Numbered from the stretch's first letter, positions 39,020-53,402 are shown. The stretch: 64,000 nucleotides of DNA from Rhopalosiphum padi (GCF_020882245.1 NC_083597.1:55034152-55098151); one strand, 5' to 3'. Made by a program: numbers and translations. The notes: generated from the sequence alone by a model not told the origin.

Positions 39020-40660
39020 TTAAAGCACAATATATCACGCTAATTTCACGTTTATCCACACTATGGTGGCGATTGATTTTCAATGACAACCTTTGGCGAC
39101 GGTCTAATAATTCCTTTTTCCGACACCCATAACCCGAGTAATGTATAATTGAATACCGTGCGTCTCCCGCGGCGAACCCCGCACAAGAATGAACGGAGTG
39201 TCGGGGTTGACCATATAAACGGACACTCATCTAATAAACATAATAATAGTATAATAATTATACACACAGCGTGTCCGTTCCACATGTGTTGGCATTGAAA
39301 ACGTATAAACTGTTCAATATTATAACGATATAATATTATTATATTATTGCTGTATTATTATATATGACATGTTTATCGTCTCAAACCTTTTTCGTGGGTA
39401 TATACAAATTATTTCAAAAACGAAAAACCGAGTTTACTGTACAATAATATCGTATTATATTATTATATACATATTGTGTTGCGGTTCGCGCGGAGAATAT
39501 AACGGTTATCCATCCGTATTAATAGATCGAAACGGTGTTTTTCCGTGGGATTGTCTGCCGCCGCGAAGAAGGCATATACTAATATATTATGGTAACGAAC
39601 AAAAAGCCAACGTCCGTGTGTGCGTGTCGGGTTTATACTATTGCGCGCGTGTATAATAATATATACTCACACGTTGTATAAGGTCTAATAGGATAAAATC
39701 AATCTCACCCGTAAACCGGAAATAGCCGCGCGGCGGAATGGAAGATTTTGTTCGTCATAACAACGAGAATAAAGAAGATATAGACACACAGGGCCATAAC
39801 ACTTTATCACGAGCTCCAACGGCTAAGAGCGGTGTGGGACCGTAATATTGTTATTGTCTCCCGTGTTCGGGGGGTTAGGTTGTATCATCCCTATATTTTA
39901 TCATATATACGTTCGACCTGACGACCCCATGTGCAGCGCAGCACTCTCGTTGTTACTCCGACGCGGTTGTTTACGGCCATGTCTTTATTATTATTATTAT
40001 TATTATTATGTATACACGTGAAACTGCAGCAGCGGCACACTCCCCCCGCGGTAGACAAAACGCTCATGATTTATCATAAATCGCGTTCGGGGTTTGTAGG
40101 GTACATCACACCGGTTACCGCGCGGCCGGCGATCGGTTAATGGAATTTCTGAATGCAGTGTTATAAGATTAGAGGCGATGTTGTCGCTGATGTGTACGGA
40201 AAATCAATTACATTTTATTCGAAATCGTTCATCAGTGAAGGTACGCACGGTCGCACTGTACGTAATGTACGTGTATTATTAATAATATTATGTTTATGTG
40301 GTGCGTATGACGTGCGTATATAATTTCGTTTGTTTCGTCCACATAATTATTACGATCCCGTCAAGTCGTTTCGCGCAATGATGTAACAGCTTTCATCAAA
40401 AACAAAATGAACGCTACACGACGAAACCAACAGTGGTCATCTCATCTCAATCCATTAAAAATTAGACGAATTCGTACAAAATGTACATTACTGACCTATC
40501 TCTCGCATATTCTCCAGAAAATCATCGCCACGAGACTATAAGATTCGGCCATACATCAATTTGCACAGAGTTTCTTTATTGCCAAAGTAGTCGCCCCTGT
40601 ATCGACTACTTGTGGAATCCGCATCGATATTATAAACATTTTATCATATTGAACCAAACA
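39020..40660. promoter_or_regulatory. CpG-rich block E, candidate regulatory or 5' exon DNA
   Basis: CpG is frequent at 39060-39240, 39480-39640, 39700-39760, 39920-40140 and 40240-40400. Overlapping frames of 60-95 codons occur on both strands without known domains. The block contains a (TTA)8 microsatellite. An unmethylated regulatory region or 5' untranslated exon is inferred from composition alone. Confidence 0.3.
39985..40009. repeat. (TTA)8 microsatellite
   Basis: Twenty-five bases of uninterrupted TTA units inside CpG-rich block E. Confidence 0.9.
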
Positions 40661-40669
40661 GTATGATTG

Positions 40670-42490
40670 ACGATTGCATGACTATTTAATACGAGGTTAT
40701 CCATAAGTTTTTTTTTTATATAAATTAACATTATTTAAAAATATATAATCAATTTTTATATGTATTTGAAGTCCAAATTCTGACTATATTCTTCAAAATC
40801 ACGAAAAAATTGTAAATTATTATTTAGTAAAAAATTAATTAGATTTTTAATTTTGATAGTATAATACATTGTTCCTCATAAATCGCTTTGATAAAAACAT
40901 GCCGTGTAAAATTTATTTTTTTTTTAGTTAATTCAAGTTTAAATTTTGGTGAGATTGCAACAAATTTAAAACGAAAAATAACGGTTTTAGTTATTATTGC
41001 TATTATTCGTAGGAAATTGAAACTGTTTGTTAACACATAATATATTATATTATTTTTTGCACATAATGATATTTTCTAGATATTTATATTCATTTTAAAC
41101 TGTTTAGTATGAATAACCAATTGATTTCAGAATAATTTTTATCATATACAATGATTTATATCATTGAATTCAAATTTATCACATCCATTACGGCGACCTA
41201 GTCAATGACGAGTTAGGTACACGAGTAAACGTTTAATGTACAGTGTAGCGAATTCACTGGAGTTTTTTTTATAGTCAATCACTAACGGAAAAACTATAGA
41301 CAAATTTGACCTCGAAATAAGATTTTTCTGATACTAAAAAGTTATTATCCTTTAATAAACGTAAAAATAAAATGCTAATAGTGATTGTCAAAAAGTTACT
41401 ATAAAATAGTAAGAGAAAAAAAAATAAGTTTCAACTCTTTTATGTTTGGAAACACTGTTATCGGATATGCTTTTAAACTTTAAATCTCCAACGCCACATT
41501 TTCAGTATTAATATTTTCGGTGTTTTTAATATTACTATGGTAATACGAGTATTATCTATAAAATAACCTAAATTATTTTTTATACCAGTTTAAATTCTTG
41601 TACCAATATAATTTATGATACGTATAAAATGTAATATATAAAACTACACAACTTGGGAATTTTATTATCAATGATGTAAATTATTTTCTCATCAAGAAAT
41701 GTAAGCTTCGTTCACCGTGCCATGCTTTGTACTGTCTTACTTTATAAGGTCGTTACAAAACTTGGTCGTACTTTATAATTTATATTGAACGTCGTCTAAT
41801 AATATATTACATATTATAACTTAGTCTTGAGTCAGGTAACCGGTCCACATGTCTAGAGATTTAAATGTCTTTCTACTCTGCAGTCCAGCGATTTTCGCAT
41901 AATATTTATTTGTATAACGGAATCGCCAAATCGTATAAACATTATAATACTTATATGATGTTGTAAGCTCAGTTTAAACTTTTGAGTGCATTTCACGTTC
42001 CTATGGAAGCATATTTTTGTAAATTGTACGATAAAATATGCTGTTGAGATGTGGGTTTCTCGGTTGGCAATTTTATTTCTGAAATACAGCTTAAAAACTA
42101 CTTTAGCAATACCCCTAAAGAATACAAATTATTTCGACTATACATGCACGTGTGCAGGCTATAACTCGCAGCACTATATATAACCCCGAAAAACGTATAT
42201 TTCAATATTGTAAATTGTAACATTCGTTTTCAAAGTTTCAATGTAAAAACAATTGTATTTATTTTTATTATTACCGTAAAAAATGATTGACGTCGATACG
42301 GAAAAATGCCACCGAAAAAGGAAAACGTGTTCAATAATTATTTTTAAAGCAGAAATCGAAAAAAAAAACGGTGCAAATATTATCAATGTTTTAAAATCAA
42401 AGAGCATTGTTTTCCCTTCCGGAATGACATGTATGTAATATCGTAGAAATTATTTAAATGCGTGTAGTGTGTACAAAACGCGCGCTTTAT
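40670..42490. other. AT-rich non-coding DNA
   Basis: Nothing recognised beyond dispersed-repeat copy 2. At 40691 tacgaggttatccataagtt resembles a mariner-like inverted-repeat end, but no reverse-complement partner was found nearby. Confidence 0.45.
41162..41228 (+). repeat. Dispersed repeat, copy 2
   Basis: The words cattgaattcaaatttatca, catccattacggcgacctag, tcaatgacgag and ggtacacgag follow the same order as copies near 21691 (reverse) and 51724. Confidence 0.5.
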
Positions 42491-42499
42491 AACACAGAT

Positions 42500-45400
42500 A
42501 TATACAGTAAACAAAAATAATAAACGAGCAGTACGCTGCTTTGAGATATAAAACCATTATAGAACATATCGTTAATTAAACGTTACCGTAAATGCGTATA
42601 CGTTTAACACACGCAAAATAATGAGTATCAAATCAACAATCGCATTTATTACGTATGATAATTATAATAACATTTGGGTAGAATACCATTCGTTGACATT
42701 ATGACATTCGTTCTGTCGTACGGCGCGTGGCTTATGCACGACAACATCACTTTAAAATAATTGGCGTGGGCGTACGCGTTCCCTTAAATCGTATGTATAT
42801 ATATTTTGTTTTTTTTATTTAAATCGAAAAACCATCATCGTAAGTTGTTTTACGTTGAATACGATCGTATCAGCGTATCTGCTACGAAGTGCTTTTCGAC
42901 ACGGTTAACAATACGGACAGCGTCACATAGGTCGGACCCTCGTCGCACGCCCACAACGCTCTATCGGTTACGAATTCCAATTAGTCGTAATATCTTGTGT
43001 AATTTGTAGTTCACGCGGAAAAGACGACTGCCGTCATCGCGATGTACAATATTATAGTATTATTCTGGCGAGAAAATCAAAACTATTGTTATGAATTATA
43101 ATGTTTAATGCTATTAAAGATTATACGACTTCGGTATCGGCTAAAAATGGGTATGTATTATAAAATCGCTCTTTTAGCGGCATATTAGGCGAACGACTCG
43201 CATGTATTGCGTACAAACACTCGGGCAAAATTTGGACGTTTTTCGAGTTCCGTATTTTTGTTTTTCGTTTTTCATAAATTTCTGTATATCTATCTGTATA
43301 ACGGTCATTGGTGTTATTTCGCCTCACGTTTGAATACAATACGTAAATGCCTTAACTCATTTGCTCGGAGGATTTCGCTTACGTTTAAAGATTTGTGTTT
43401 ATTAGACGAGCGGGCGAAAACGCTTTCCGCCGAAAATCCCTATGAAATATACACCCGATAATGACAACGAAACTGTATAATGAACGCTGTCATCTCTGAC
43501 CGCGTTCTCGGTATTCCGCCGACCTCCGCCTACCGCGCGCCAACCGTCACCCGACGGGCAGCAACCGCGACGACGACGACGCTACGGACTAAGCAATTAG
43601 CGCGATCAGTGTACCTACCCACTTCGCGGTGGCTCTTAAAACTTTTTGATGTGCGCGTTCGTGTACACTTGTGTATACTGAGCATAAATTTCTGTAGAAC
43701 GCCGCTTATATAGTACCTGCCTCTACACGCCGCAGTCAGGTAACCCCGAATGTTATGCATAATATTTATAGTACACCTACCCTAACCGTGTTTCGGGTTG
43801 TCGGGTATAGTAAGCTGGAAGATCCGTGTATAGTACAGAGTTGGCTGCAATATCTTTTTCGCGTTTAATCCCACGGAAAACCGGAAAAAGCTAAGGCTCA
43901 TCCTGTATTAGTGCGTATAATATATTAATAATATACATTTCACGTTATTGTGCAATCGCATTTATTATTGTAAATACAATATAATAATATTATACATATT
44001 GTAATATTACATTAATATTTTATTGATTTATAGATTTTTAAATCGACGGATAAAATTGTTAATGTTACGACAAATTTTTAATTCCATTTATTATTTTTGT
44101 TTTTAGAGTGACACGTTCTGCGCAATATAGACCCATATGTCTCTGAAAAAACGGTGACACAATCGCAAACAGAAAAATCGAGTTTCTTCCGATGACACGA
44201 ATCAGTGGCAACAATATATATTTTTGTCCAGTATATTATGTGCGTACAGTATACATTATATTGTACAGCTGTATGTTGTATATAGCATGTTCATATTACC
44301 AGTACATAGGAATCTGATACTAGGCCGAAGCACTTCACGACGGTCGCGCGTCCAATATCCGTTACTGGCGGCATCTCTCGCGTTTCCGGCGGAAATTAAA
44401 CGTTTAAGCGTTTACTCTAGACAACTCAGCCTCCACTCTCACCACGACATCGTCTACGCGTCAAACAGAATTCGTCTATCGGTCGCGCGTTTATAAGGTT
44501 GGTTTCGGTTAACACTAGCCGGTTTCGTATACTTATACTACCCAAAAAAACCTTTGAAAATTGCGCGAAAAAAGGTTCAATATGATTTGTCTTTTGTGTG
44601 ACATAACAATTTTATATATTAATTGAAATTCAGTATTTGTAGTCGGTGGCGGATAGGGTATTAGTTATAATAACTCGTCACACTGCTAGTCGACCACTAT
44701 ACAGCTGAGCAAGTTCAATAGTTCAAAATCGTGTCATCATTATACTATTATGTAGACTCGTCGTCGGATGATATTTCCACTGGTTAACGACGAGTCTTTT
44801 GTTTGTTCGGACGCGGTCTGCGAGATTTCTGAGCAAAGAAACTGGTACAAGTTCACAGCCGCCTAGCATTCTCACACACACCGTATAGACATGTAGCAGC
44901 TATATCGTCTAAATGGACTGCGCTTTCCCGAGACATTTGTCAGCCCGACAGAGTGATAAGATTGCACTCTTTACTGGCGCTCGAGATGGAAAGATTATAA
45001 TATTATATTACACTCTTTCCGAGAAATATTTCGCATCATCAAGTTACCAACGCGATTTATGCCGTAGACCTATTAACCGAAATCAGTGTCTTGTGCTAAA
45101 ATGCCGCGCGCTTGGCGCCTTTCAACGTCTTGTACGTATTATGTGGAATGATAAATATCGATATTAATTTTCTCTTCACGCTTCGGTTCAGACCTTATCA
45201 CCGCCGCCACGGGACTTGATATTTTATGCACGCCGGTGATAAATTCACGCGCAGTCCACGCATTTAATTAAATAATAATTGTAAATCTGTGGGTTTGTGG
45301 TTCGGTGGCCGAGATGTTTTGAGAGAGTAATCTCGAAACGGGATTCGTTCGTTGAATATGATACAGTAGGTAATATCACACTGTCGCTGCAGGTCGTCGC

Positions 45401-45540
45401 GAAGAGGTAAACCAATGTATATCACCTTATTAATAGTTGCAGACTTGTAGTTATCGTCGTCCAACGATTGCACATCTTTCTTGTTTTTTTGCGTGTATGC
45501 GCTTCGTCGTAAAACTAAATATGAATTTAACATATATATT
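42500..45540. promoter_or_regulatory. CpG-rich block F, candidate regulatory or 5' exon DNA
   Basis: A broad block with CpG-dense cores at about 42700-43060, 43120-43770, 44320-44520 and 44760-45270. Frames of 70-90 codons on both strands are mutually overlapping, basic and without known domains. A CGACGACGACG run at about 43568-43580 and the string of short GC-rich segments fit regulatory DNA or several alternative first exons better than coding sequence. No TATA box, initiator or splice site could be assigned with confidence. Confidence 0.33.
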
Positions 45541-48500
45541 CATTGAAAGTCAATAATACGACTGGTACATGATGTACCTAAATTTTTTTGTATTATTGAA
45601 ATAAAATGTTTAAACGTATATAACGTAATGGAATACATCAAAGAAAAATAAGGAACTATTTACTATTGTTAAAGTAAATATAAGTATTTAACCGTATTTT
45701 TTATGTTTTTTAAACATTTACCATAATCATGGTATTGATAATTTTAAAAAGTAATATTTTTTTCCTCATCGAACAAAATAATATTTACATATCAATCGTT
45801 TAGTTGGCAATCAGTTTACAGATTAGAAGCATTTGTAAATGATCATAATATTAATCGACGCTGTGCTGCTTATAACTACGCTCAATATTCTATTCTATAA
45901 TATTTCCATAGCATCACGTTAAACTATTAACAGTTGTAATGCTTATAGATGGAAATCCGATAAAAAAGTAACGTTTTTTTTTTTTTTTTTTTGGTTCTGT
46001 GACTTTCACATCGATACTGCAATGTTTAAGTCGACTACTGCGATATCCAATAGTATTATTCGAATATAATTATCGAGAAATATTTTCACATCCAGTGATT
46101 AAAATATTTAACATTTTGTAAATAATTATCTAAGCCATTATTAATACTTTATTCTCAGAAAAGAGTTTTAATAGGTTTTGTTGTTTACTGCGTTTCCATT
46201 AGATTTTTTTGTGGTGAAAAAATATCATTATTCATTACATACCTCTAGAAAAATGTTATTACTTATATATGTATATAATAAATATGAAATTCTGTATGTT
46301 TTTTGGTAAGCGCGCATCAATTGGAAATGAATAGATCGACTGGACTCATTTTTTTTAAATGTTCGTATATAGTCCTAATAAGGATTTTGTTGAAAGAAAA
46401 GTGGTCCAGAAAATTGAAAATTTGGAAAAAACTGAGTGATTTTATTTTTAAGGGATTTTGCATGAACTTGTTACTACAAAAATGTATAAGATTTACTGGA
46501 TCAACTATAAAATATAAAAATTCTTTATGAGTAAAACGACGTTTGCTGGATAAGCTGCTTATATACTGTATGTATCACTAAGTACTGACAAATGAAATAC
46601 CTTGTATGCTAATAAAAATTTTTTTTTCATAAAATTTATAGATTCCTGTGCTATACGTACAGTATAAACTTTTTTTATTTTTTATTTTTGTACAGAAAAT
46701 AAACAATTTTAATTTTGATATAAATTATTTTGAAAAAATTCAAAATAACCAATACATTTTTAAATATATTGAAAAAAAGTATTTATAACGTATACAGTAT
46801 TTGATTTGAGTATCCGTTTTCGGCTTATGAATATTAAATATTTATTCAAATTGCTGCTACTGAATACTTAATCAAAACCAAAAGTAAAAACTAGTAGTCA
46901 AAACGAATACGATATCCATATTATAATTCTTTATTATCTATGACTTTTTTGTCCTATCGCGAGGTATTTCATTTGTCAGAACATTTGTACAGCCTGTATA
47001 CAAATAGGTTTAATAATAATATTAACATTAATAGATTTTACAAGCCAATTAGTTTTGTCTGAAAGTAGTGGGTAAGTGTTAATTTGTATTCATTATTGTC
47101 CCTCTGCTACCAGTTTAATATACTTCAACGGTACTAAAACTTTTATAGGTATTCGCAATTAATTTTTTTCATACTCAAAACTGTATGCTTGTAAATTCAA
47201 CGATGCATTAAAACTAAAAATCGTCAAGACATAGTATTTATACTCAAACGCACCTAAGATATAGTATTTTCTAAGAAAAACCTGTCACGTTAAACTGCAA
47301 TCATATAAAAACGGCTTTACTTATTTTTTTAATGCATAAAATATCCATTCGATCGTATTTTTTCACGTTATGATGAGAGGTAGAAATTAGTTTTACATCG
47401 TATAAATTATTTAAAAAATATAATATATATACATATAATATATATATAGGCCATACACGACACACAATGAGCACTTTTCCAATGCAACTCGACAAGTTAA
47501 AAATCAATATTTTTTTTTTCAACTTAACGTCATACAACAAGATTTAGTGCCAAACCAAATTTTATTTCTATCCGTTTTATCATAAAATCAAAATAAATAA
47601 CCACCACCAAAAAGTACATAAATATGTCGTTTTACTCTATATAAATAATCATTTTGTCGAATTAAATTCGTGTTAAATATAAAAAGTTGCGTGCTATAAT
47701 GTCAAACCATATTCCAATGAAACGGAAATAGTTAAATTTATTACGTTTGTTCGTATACATCATACAGTTATACACGGAGTAAAGATATTTTTTATTTAAA
47801 ATTATATAATACTACTATTATAATATGTTTAATGTTATTACCTACCTAATAAAAAATCATATTATATTAAAATAAATGATACATATAACTTAATATAGTA
47901 CTTACCATGTACTTATCTGTTCCTATATTTTTGTGGTAAATATTTATTATTTTAAATGATTTATCAAACTGTAAATTATTGACTAGAGATTGCAATTTTA
48001 TCATGATGTTATATTATAATTCGTGTACACATGTCACACATATGGTATGAGTTATTTTGATTTGTTGGATGCATACTTATAACTTTAAAGCACACCGCAT
48101 GATATTTTGTATCGTCAAATGTTGTATTTTACATTTGATTATTTATTTTACAAAAGATATTCTCCAACCATTGTTTTACGCTTTTTCGGGTTTGCATTTT
48201 TGACATTTTACCTACCGTCATTGCGTTGGAGTGTAATATATTTTTGAAAACTTTAGTTTTAAACAATCTCTTAGAATGGCTAAGTTTGCTCAGTAAAATT
48301 TTAGAAAACTTGCAAAACAGATTTTCATGTCCAGTATGATTGATTTATGGGCTGTTACGAAGTTTAACGTATATTATTTAAAAAAAGAAACAATAACAAT
48401 TATGAAGAGTAGCGTTAAATTCATAATTTAGTTTAATAATGATATTATTTACAATAATAAATAATTCAAAATTAATTGTATACATATTTAATAAATATCA

Positions 48501-51500
48501 TATCTGGAAAAGAAATCAATAGTTTTTAATTTTAGTATAACTGAAAAAAAAATTTATAATATTTTAAGGTTAAAAACAACTCTATAATGTTTTGATATTT
48601 TTTTTTCAGTTGTAGTTTATATAGAACCACTACCTATTATATGAATTATGAAGTATAAATCTTTTAAATTAATAAAAATTTATAAAAAAATGCTTTTGAA
48701 ACAATATTTTGATTGTACGTAAATTATATTTTTTATTGATTTATACATAAAATGTAACGGCATATGATATTTAAGTAGATATAATATTTAAGTTTTAATT
48801 TTTGTATAAACAATAATATTATAGATTAATATAGATCAGTATTAAATATTAATTGATAATTGTATTCATCATTATTATATTATGAAAAAAAACTTATTTT
48901 ATTATTTGTCCAATATCTAAACATATACGACGGAAGGTTTATTTTATCTGTTAAAAGCCTTATGATATGCCATGTAAACTTTAATGAATATGCTTAATTC
49001 GTATTTTTCATGCAATCGATCTTTGGTAAATGAAAATCTTTATCATACAATTTTAGACTCATTTATCGAAAATTTATGTTTTAAAATAGTGCTCACCCAG
49101 TTCGTCCGTCCATTGGTCATTATATTTCTCACTGAAACTAAATCGCTTAGTATTATTTCGCATTTATATTTAATAAAAAGTTATAACTCACCATTTACGT
49201 TAATTGTTTAATAAAATTGTTTTATTATTGTTTTTTATAATATTGTTTGAATAATCGTTTATAATAAAGGTCATTATTACTACAGCTTTTATATTCAGCA
49301 TACCAACAGGAGGTTTATATTATTACACTGTTGTAAACCATATCAAACAAAACAATACGACTATATTATGTAAAATGATTTGTTGGGGTTATAAAGGAAT
49401 TGTCCATGGTCCACTTTAATAATGAATATACTTAACACTGAATACAGAGAGTATTATAGGTAGGTGCCGCACGTAAAATATACGTCGGGTCGTACGAATT
49501 TGGGGAGAATTAAAAAAAAAAAAACCACTTAATAGAGACCTTTGTTAATAAACTCAAGTGATTCTTTAGGATTTATATATGAAAGAGATTTTGTAAACAC
49601 AGCGATTTTTTAAAATTTATTAGCTGTTTTACTTACGAATACAAACTGAAAACAGTAAAGCGGTTTATATAGTAATAAGTATGGTATTTTATTATTATTA
49701 TTTTAAACAATAACAATAAAAACGTGACATTCAGTACTCGGAAAACATTAACAGGCGACTTTATTTTTTTTGCTCTTAATTACTCGAGTTTAGTTTAAAT
49801 ATGAGTATAGTCATAATCCATTTCTAGTTTAATAACAATCGTGCAGCGGTCTTGAAAATGCATACAACTAGTTTTTAGACGGGTTTTATAATGCATGTCG
49901 AGAATAAATTATGTAACATTATTTTTGACGGTGTTATAGTTTGCAGTTTTACATGAATATTACGTAAAGGTCAGTCAAAAGCTACGACGTTTGTCGATTT
50001 CCTTCGAAAATATTGTGACTACTGTGTATACACTCATAATATTATTATAATATATAAGATAGTATATGCGGTGTGCCGGTGTCACTGGCATATTTTATTT
50101 TGCTGTTCATTAGTGGTTTTTTGATAATAAAGCTCATGCGTCGATCTAAAATTTTACAATATATTTTAGAGCTATCGTAACTCAAAAACCTTGATTTTGA
50201 AGTTTCACATTTTAATTTTAAGAAAAATAAAACATATTACATCACATTTTTTAATTATTCTCCCAACAGATGTTGAAATTCAACGAAATTATAAGCCTGA
50301 GCCCAACATTTTGATAAAAAATAAGAAATTTTTCCTTTATTGTTTTGTATATATTATAATAATTGAATAATGATATAGATGTTAACAAATTATTTTTTTA
50401 AATATTATTATATTAATATTATTTTAATAATAAAAAATAAAAATTATTACTGAAATGATTACCTATAATTTCTTCTTAAAATTAATTAATATAATAATAA
50501 TAATAATACGGGGTTACGAGTGATAACAATTGCAAATTGGCCGACACTGACTAATTATAATCAATTACTTCAGTTCTTTTAATTTGAGTATTGAACAAAA
50601 TATAAATTGTAATTTAATAGGAAATGTTTTTTTTATTCTTAAAATCTTTCAACGTACAACAGTTGTTGTAACTGCCATTTATCAATTTATTATTCATGTA
50701 CAAATCGATTTATACGCTAAAATAGAACAGACTGTTTAATTTATAATACTTATAAGCTCCGCTGTATAACACAGTATTCCAGTCATTTTTAAATTAATTA
50801 CTGTATTATAATTTATAATATTGTGCAATAAAATTGTTTTTTCTTACACAGATAATATTTTTTAATGTTAAAATTTATGTAAACAATTTTTATAAACAAA
50901 CACAGCATAGATTTGGGATGATACAATATTTAACACTAGTTTATCGTTTTATGTATTTTGTATGATTCTCTTCTGTTTTTTAAAGAACTCTATTTAATTC
51001 CTAGAACTAATTTTTATATACAATTTAACGACAATTTATTACTATGATGTTTGTTTACTTGAATAATTTTAAAAATAACTAATATTATAATAAAACGCAA
51101 TACAACTATATTATATTCAAAACTTCAATAGTTCAATATAAAAATACGCCTGATAAATTTAAAAAAAAAAGAAGTTAAACATTTCAATAATAATAATATA
51201 CGCAGTTATTGTGTTTTATATTTTATTTTAATCAGTCGATTTTTAATATTTATCTTTTTTTTTGTTATTATGTTTTATAAAATAAAAATTGTTCAATCTT
51301 CCACTTTGAGGGGGGTGGTTTTAGATTTAAAATAGGATATAGTTCGTAATATATGAATCGAGATTACATATACACAATTTTTTTTCTCACATTTGAAGTT
51401 TTAATTTTGACGAAATTTGATATTTAAACGTTTAAAGTTAAACGGTTTTAGTCATTTTATTATTTTGCAAATTGAAGCTGTTTTATATTACTCATATCAT

Positions 51501-51720
51501 TAATTTCTATACCCAATGATGTTTTCAAAATGTTTAGACTAGAATATTGACATTTAAGTTAATAACAATAATATTTGATATAATATTATCGTACCGTTTT
51601 ATTTATAAAACAATTCTATTACTATAATTACAATAAAAATAAATTATAAAACATTCGCAAAAATATAGATAACGGCATCGCGGTTTAGAATTGTTTTTCA
51701 TACATTGTTTACAATATTTT
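45540..51720. other. Six kb of AT-rich non-coding DNA
   Basis: Poly-T at about 45974-45992, an ATA run at about 50490-50508, and TA-rich palindromic DNA near 47420-47450. The interval 51300-51540 looks like diffuse aphid-type repeat DNA. Open frames of up to about 80 codons are low in complexity. No gene or complete mobile element is visible. Confidence 0.5.
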
Positions 51721-51723
51721 ATT

Positions 51724-51800
51724 ATTGAATTCAAATTTACAATAATATCTATTATTATCGGGACTTACCTAATGACAAGGTACACTCAAAACTACTAGGT
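51724..51800 (+). repeat. Dispersed repeat, copy 3
   Basis: attgaattcaaatttacaat starts the copy; later acttacctaatgacaaggta and cactcaaaactactagg follow the order of copies 1 and 2. The middle is diverged. Confidence 0.45.
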
Positions 51801-52864
51801 AGTAATGAATCGTCCCTCATGTTTTTGTGATTAGTTTTGTTTCATAAATTAAGGACGATGCACAGTATACAGTGTGTACTGTGTGACACTATCTAAAACT
51901 TTTTAACAAATTTCAATTGAATATATAGGAATTTTCACATTATAACTTATCATCAAGACATAATATTTCCTTCATTTTTGCATAATCTATAAATGTTCTG
52001 TTTAACCTATCTGAAGTGTACATGTTACGCATTATAATATAACATAATATAAATAAATGAAACAAAATTTCTAACCAAATCTCTCAAGCATGTTTATCAC
52101 AAAAAAAATATATTGCCATCATGACACATAACAAAGTAATCTTTCAAGGTGACCAATTTAAAAATTGTGCAGAGTACCAACTAATAAATAATATAGTAGT
52201 AAAACTAAATTTGAGGAAATGAAAAATTATATAGAATATAAAAAATTAGATGACGTTAGTATTATTATAATAATTCAACCGATAAAATGTTTTTTTTAAA
52301 CGTTAAGTTTGTGTATACATATTTTTTTTATCAAACTATAATTTATTTTTACAATTTCTTAAATTTATCTTACTTAGATAGGTGCTTATTTATTTTTGAA
52401 TGCGCTCGTTTACCATTGAGCTAGAGATAAAAAAAAACCATACTCAGACAGGAATAACTACATATTTCATCACACCTAAATAACACAAGGTTACTTTTTG
52501 TGTTTTAATATTATTATTATTATTTTTTTGTATTCTTAGATTGTTTTATTTTTAAGTCTTGTCATTTTAGCCCAGTTTAAACTTATCGGTAAGACTGTGG
52601 AATCAGAAAACATTGGTTTCGTTAGTTTTTAATCATAAAAAACGCATATTTTATTGAACGTACCTTACCTTTATTTTATAGGGTTTGATTTTTAAATTAA
52701 TGCAACTAAATACTTTATGAGTTAAATATAATATTATGTTATCACATTCGTATAATTAATATTGTAGTGATAACTTTAAAGTCTACATTAAATAAAATTA
52801 TATGTTTATTAAAAATAATCATTATGGTAGAATTCAAATATTGTTTTTGAAGCAAATATGTATA

Positions 52865-52872
52865 GGCTAGGG
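52865..52872 (+). repeat. Left 8-bp target duplication of the hAT MITE
   Basis: ggctaggg, repeated exactly at 53395-53402. Confidence 0.92.
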
Positions 52873-53394
52873 CAGTGGTGGCCAACTACGGCCCGCGGGC
52901 CAAATCCGGCCCGCCATCATTTAATATCTGGCCCGCGAAAGAAATATAATATTTTACATTTACGTAAAAAAAAAATTTAAGTATACATTCTTCATATTTA
53001 ATCCCGTATCGCCATATCGTAGCGTTTTTGTTGTTACAATGTCATTTAATAATATAAATAGCATTACCGTATCTTATCTTATTTTCATACGATAGTAGTA
53101 TTATAGTTATATTACTGTGCTCGTTCTCCGAGTAAATTCTACCAAATTAGAACCTAATATTAATTTCCTCTGTCAACAGAAACAAGCTCGCAGTTCACAT
53201 TAACAAATTAATACATTTTAAAATATGTTTTGTAAATATAAAACGATATTTTGTATAGTTTATATTTATTTTTATATGTGTTTTAATAATTTATTTAAAA
53301 ATAATTTTTGAAATTGAAGCTGATTTAATTTTGGCCCGCGGTAAAATTTTTTTTTTTTTTATGGCCCGAGTTAAAAAAAGTTTGGCCACCACTG
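52873..53394. mobile_element. Non-autonomous hAT element (MITE), 522 bp
   Basis: The element begins cagtggtggccaactacggc and ends tttggccaccactg; the outer 13 bases (cagtggtggccaa) form a perfect inverted repeat. It is flanked by an exact 8-bp duplication ggctaggg on both sides, diagnostic of hAT insertion. GC-rich subterminal words (gcccgcgggcc, ccggcccgcc, tggcccgcg on the left; ggcccgcgg, atggcccgag on the right) contrast with an AT-rich core. No open frame of size is present, so movement would need a transposase from elsewhere. The clean duplication suggests a fairly recent insertion. Confidence 0.95.
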
Positions 53395-53402
53395 GGCTAG
53401 GG
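53395..53402 (+). repeat. Right 8-bp target duplication of the hAT MITE
   Basis: ggctaggg, identical to 52865-52872. Confidence 0.92.

Noticed and set aside
40691..40710. tacgaggttatccataagtt, resembling a mariner-type inverted repeat
   Set aside because: No reverse-complement partner was found nearby, and similarity to the real mariner ends stops after about eight bases.
43480..43760. Overlapping 77- and 76-codon frames on opposite strands
   Set aside because: They are mirror openings over a CGACGACGACG run, with no recognisable domain on either strand.
45974..45992. Poly-T run as a possible retroposon tail (minus strand)
   Set aside because: No retroposon body or target duplication is visible beside it.
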